From positions 1 to 6,557 of the forward strand of contig JABJQE010000032.1 in NCBI GenBank assembly GCA_018663565.1: a stretch of 6,557 bases of DNA. The letters run 5' to 3'. The translations under genes were made by a program, and so were the position numbers. Under the pieces are notes generated by a model. It saw nothing but the letters and a program-made list of their open reading frames with translations, ran no database searches and was not told where the DNA came from. This DNA is from Phycisphaerae bacterium (GTDB lineage Bacteria; Planctomycetota; Phycisphaerae; Phycisphaerales; SM1A02). Below, in pieces: positions 6,549 through 6,557 of this stretch (positions within the stretch are counted from its first letter, which is position 1; each line of letters opens with the position of its first letter).

Positions 6549-6557
6549 GATCAGGCG

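Overview
The window has moderately high GC and is almost fully coding. It holds one truncated gene on the + strand at the left edge and five genes on the - strand filling the rest. The organism looks like a bacterium of the Planctomycetota, perhaps Phycisphaerae-like. That is an inference from the diverged PilZ protein with a glycine-rich second motif, the divergence of the DUF58/TgpA pair and base composition; no marker gene is present to prove it. There are no tRNA or rRNA genes, no CRISPR array, no insertion sequence, and no sign of recent transfer.

Left part: 3..869 (+) is the C-terminal two thirds of pabB, aminodeoxychorismate synthase component I, identified by a PIKGT motif and the chorismate-binding signatures. 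Its 3' end overlaps by 59 bp, tail to tail, the end of a PilZ-domain gene at 811..1677 (-). The PilZ gene is the last gene of the - strand series and is separated from the gene before it by a 110 bp gap. This gap is the only real intergenic space in the window and contains small hairpins.

Centre and right: read on the - strand, the order is scpB (6548 to 5835), a DUF58 protein (5838 to 4663), a TgpA-like membrane transglutaminase (4666 to 2474), and a class I SAM-dependent methyltransferase (2477 to 1788). All three junctions are the same 4-base ATGA overlap, so the four genes very probably form one translationally coupled operon. The DUF58 plus TgpA pair is a widespread partnership, usually with a MoxR AAA+ ATPase, which is not visible here. 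What differs here is that the pair is joined directly to the chromosome-segregation gene scpB in front and to a methyltransferase behind.

How the genes may work together: ScpB acts in the cytoplasm with SMC and ScpA. DUF58 and TgpA are expected at the inner membrane, the transglutaminase fold facing the periplasm. The PilZ protein could be a c-di-GMP effector. No shared pathway can be shown from sequence alone. The most unusual observations are the scpB-DUF58-tgpA-methyltransferase coupling, the atypical PilZ domain, and the structured leader in front of it.
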